Below, piece after piece: positions 61,741 through 64,000 of a stretch of 64,000 bases of DNA. Both the position numbers and the translations under genes were made by a program. The notes beneath the pieces were generated by a model. It worked only from the letters and a program-made list of their open reading frames with translations, was not told where the DNA came from and ran no database searches. Within the stretch, counting starts at the first letter, position 1; each line of letters opens with the position of its first letter. Source of the DNA: Diogma glabrata (Eukaryota > Arthropoda > Insecta > Diptera > Cylindrotomidae); the NCBI GenBank assembly GCA_963693315.1, contig OY856188.1, positions 2,054,769 through 2,118,768 of the forward strand. The letters run 5' to 3'.

Positions 61741-62690
61741 GATAATGTATGTTTGAAAATATTTCTCGATGCAACTTAATGTTTGGGAAAAACATTATAA
61801 TGATAAAAATAAATTTGCTTAAAAACTTGTTTGTTGTTGTTGTTGTGTAAAATTGCACAACAATTGCTTATTTGTAATTTTCAAAAGCCCAGTTTTTGAG
61901 TTAAGGTCAAAAATGTGAAAAAAATTTCCTGTCCCCCCCCTTAACTTCCAACATTACAAAAGAAAATATTTAGAAAAATTTACGGTTATAGACAATGTTG
62001 TAGAGATGGAATGAAAACTATAGCGGTCGGCTTATCATTTCAAATGTTATTTTGAAAGGGTTGCGGGTGAAAATTTTGAAAACAAATTATTTTTAACCTT
62101 GTCGAGTAGGGTTTCATATGAAAGTTGTATTTTTTTCTAGCCCAAAACTATTTTTTGTAGTTTTCGAAAATACCATTTTTGATTCATATAATTAAAATTC
62201 TAAAATTGTGTTTTTGTGAAGAACTATTCACGTAAAATAATCGTAGAAGAGGATAAATTTTGCTACGTTGTAGGAAATGTGTATTATAGTAAAATATTGA
62301 GTCAAACGAAATATAGAAATGAACAAACAAGATCAGATTATATCAAACAAGTTTAACAAGTCAGATGAATTCAACTTCAGGCGAAAGGCGTTAAGTGAAA
62401 AATTATGCGATAGCATACCTGTTTACTATTCGATAGATTATTATTTAATATGGTTGCGTTGCAAATATTATTTGTGATGTTGATCAGTAATTACAAACGT
62501 TTTTGAAATTGTTGAACTATTGAGCTACTGTTAAGCTATAAAATTGTTACAGTTAAGTAAATCGAGGTTGGGGATCTGTTCTTTTCGTTAGGTCTGGTAC
62601 AGTACCACTAGTGCAGAAAAATAGCAGTCACCATCACTTCAATTTTAGCTTTGCAAGCAGTCATTGTAAATGTTTAACTAGCTGAAGTTC
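61741..62690. other. Spacer, nothing recognised
   Basis: No gene, RNA or repeat identified; moderately AT-rich. Confidence 0.4.
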
Positions 62691-62962
62691 AAATCCTGTT
62701 GGTCTGCCGATCTCCCCAATGTTCAGTAGACAAATCACTCAACTGTGTTAACAATTCACTAGTTGGCAATAATTTGACGACACTTTTTCGTCCAACTATT
62801 GTGATAGGTTACTTTAATGTTGGTTTCAATAAAAATCCTCAAAACTGGCTCTCAAACTATTTTCTACAAAAAAAACTACACCCTTACGTAATCAACTTGT
62901 TTTTGCAGCTTTCTGGAAAACAGTTGTCTTCTACCATTAAACCACAAAATCAATATTTATAA
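62690..62962 (+). pseudogene. Possible endonuclease-domain scrap of a mobile element
   Basis: The frame 62699-62962 reads VIGYFNVGFNKNPQNWLSNY, which resembles the (I/V)xGDFN(V/I) motif of AP-type endonucleases found in LINEs and in Helentron-type elements, with the key Asp replaced by Tyr. The match is short. Confidence 0.3.
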
Positions 62963-63359
62963 AATATATTCACTGTTTTCTATTAACTAACAGTAATAAT
63001 AATTCACTTGCGCTTTCATTTTCTTTTAGTAACGGTGTTTAAATTTTATTTCTTCATCTTCCGAATGAAGTTTGTATCACAAAACTCTCAATGAAAGTTA
63101 AATACATTATCATTTTTTAAAAATATAATTTAAAATTTAAATTCCAAACCAAATACAGTAAAAAATTGAAAATCGAACAATTTGTATTTTTTTATTTTTT
63201 GTTTATTGCTTTCGTAACCAAAGTCTACGCAAAATTAATATATTATGTCTTCTCTTGTCATTCCATTTTAGAAATATAGTCAACCACCGGAAATTATGAA
63301 TTATTAATTAAATTTACCATTTATGGTTGATTTCATCATGATACGATAAGGCTCTAAAA

Positions 63360-64000
63360 TTAGAGCATGATTCAATTTTTAAGATTTTCTTAAGAAGCCA
63401 AACAGTATGGGTTTTATTATACTTTCATATAACCAAAGTTTCATTTTGGGGCTTGGTCTCCAGGTTTTCCTAATCAAGTTTCTGCAGGCGAAGAAAATCT
63501 TGTTTCCTTTGTGGGAGATATAGTATAGGTGTGAGATCAAAGTGAGTTGCATATTGTTGCTAAATTCATCGCGAGGTTCAAGGCTGCCAAGGATCGTTCA
63601 CTGACAGTAGAGTAATGTTTATCTCTCGTCATGACTGCTACATCTTTGGTGTAACCTACAATTTGAAACCAGAATTTTTGAGCGTATTTAGAAGGTCGTT
63701 AGTAACTATCAACCAGTGCAAGGAAGGGAGTAAGCCCTCCCAGTACGTATTTCTCAATGTAGCTGTTATTTTTCGATTCTGTAGTATGTTGATGATCTTG
63801 GTTTGATGGGTATGCTGACACGAGCCTAGAGCGTTTTGGTCAAGGCAAACATTCCAAGAAAACGTGTGTGACTGATTGGTATGATTTAGCTTTTTTTGAT
63901 TTCATTCCTGGCTCGGGTATGAATTCTACTCTAACTTCTCTCCATAACTGAGGAATGCAAGTAAGGCTGAAGTTTACTATAAACAGACGATATAGGAGAA
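63360..64000 (-). pseudogene. Decayed R1/jockey-type reverse transcriptase
   Basis: Read on the minus strand from the window edge: WREVRVEFIPEPGMKSKKAK (RT motif 1 region), a broken middle, then FQIVGYTKDVAVMTRDKHYS, where YTKD replaces the catalytic Y/F-ADD motif, and VSERSLAALNLAMNLATICN. Further down, WRPSPKMKLWLYES and IIKPILFGF fit the region after the polymerase core. Frameshifts and the lost catalytic residues show it is dead. It runs off the window on its 5' side. Confidence 0.85.

Overview
The window is AT-rich eukaryotic nuclear DNA, most likely from an insect. It has spliced genes with GT-AG introns (one only 60 bp), very low gene density, and many decayed retroelements (jockey/R1-type LINEs, Penelope-like elements), a mariner remnant, tRNA-derived SINE-like heads, fold-back elements and satellites. 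The order or species cannot be named from sequence alone. There are no bacterial-type operons, CRISPR arrays or ribosome binding sites.

Four host genes can be supported, all in the left half. (1) Sirt7, a nucleolar-type sirtuin deacylase, on the minus strand at 551-6124. I rebuilt it as three exons encoding about 1034 aa. A LINE RNase H remnant lies in its second intron. (2) A secreted two-EF-hand protein of the MCFD2/CGREF1 type on the plus strand at 12061-12630: two exons, 169 aa. (3) A secreted or membrane protein of 245 aa on the minus strand at 12809-15804, three exons, convergent with gene 2. (4) A large secreted or membrane protein on the minus strand at 23558-32113, more than 900 aa, with a 5.8-kb intron before its last exon. 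Its signal-peptide exon is only partly visible. Genes 3 and 4 share an architecture: hydrophobic N-terminus, glycine/alanine-rich hydrophobic segment, and a C-terminal module with two cysteine pairs. They may be divergent members of one arthropod family.

The rest is repeats. From 6.5 to 10 kb: a LINE tail, a dispersed repeat with internal ~140-bp units, a fold-back element and a mariner remnant. From 17 to 22.7 kb: a jockey/CR1-like LINE, a 0.68-kb fold-back element and a near-perfect 51-bp hairpin. From 33.8 to 40.2 kb: a 622-bp tandem duplication, a TA microsatellite and a 1.4-kb minisatellite with a 9-bp unit. From 40.6 to 45.8 kb: two different Penelope-like GIY-YIG endonuclease remnants, each followed by a possible hammerhead-ribozyme-like motif. 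From 51.0 to 55.4 kb: two inverted-repeat elements, one a 1.4-kb palindrome of ~140-bp repeats, and a mobile repeat family seen again at 61.3 kb. The window ends in a decayed R1/jockey-type reverse transcriptase on the minus strand. I found no convincing host gene between about 33 and 64 kb.

The genes are independent loci, not a pathway. The observations most worth checking are the shared four-cysteine module of genes 3 and 4, the palindromic 51.4-52.8 kb element (a possible hairpin-RNA source), and the ribozyme-like motifs beside the Penelope remnants.
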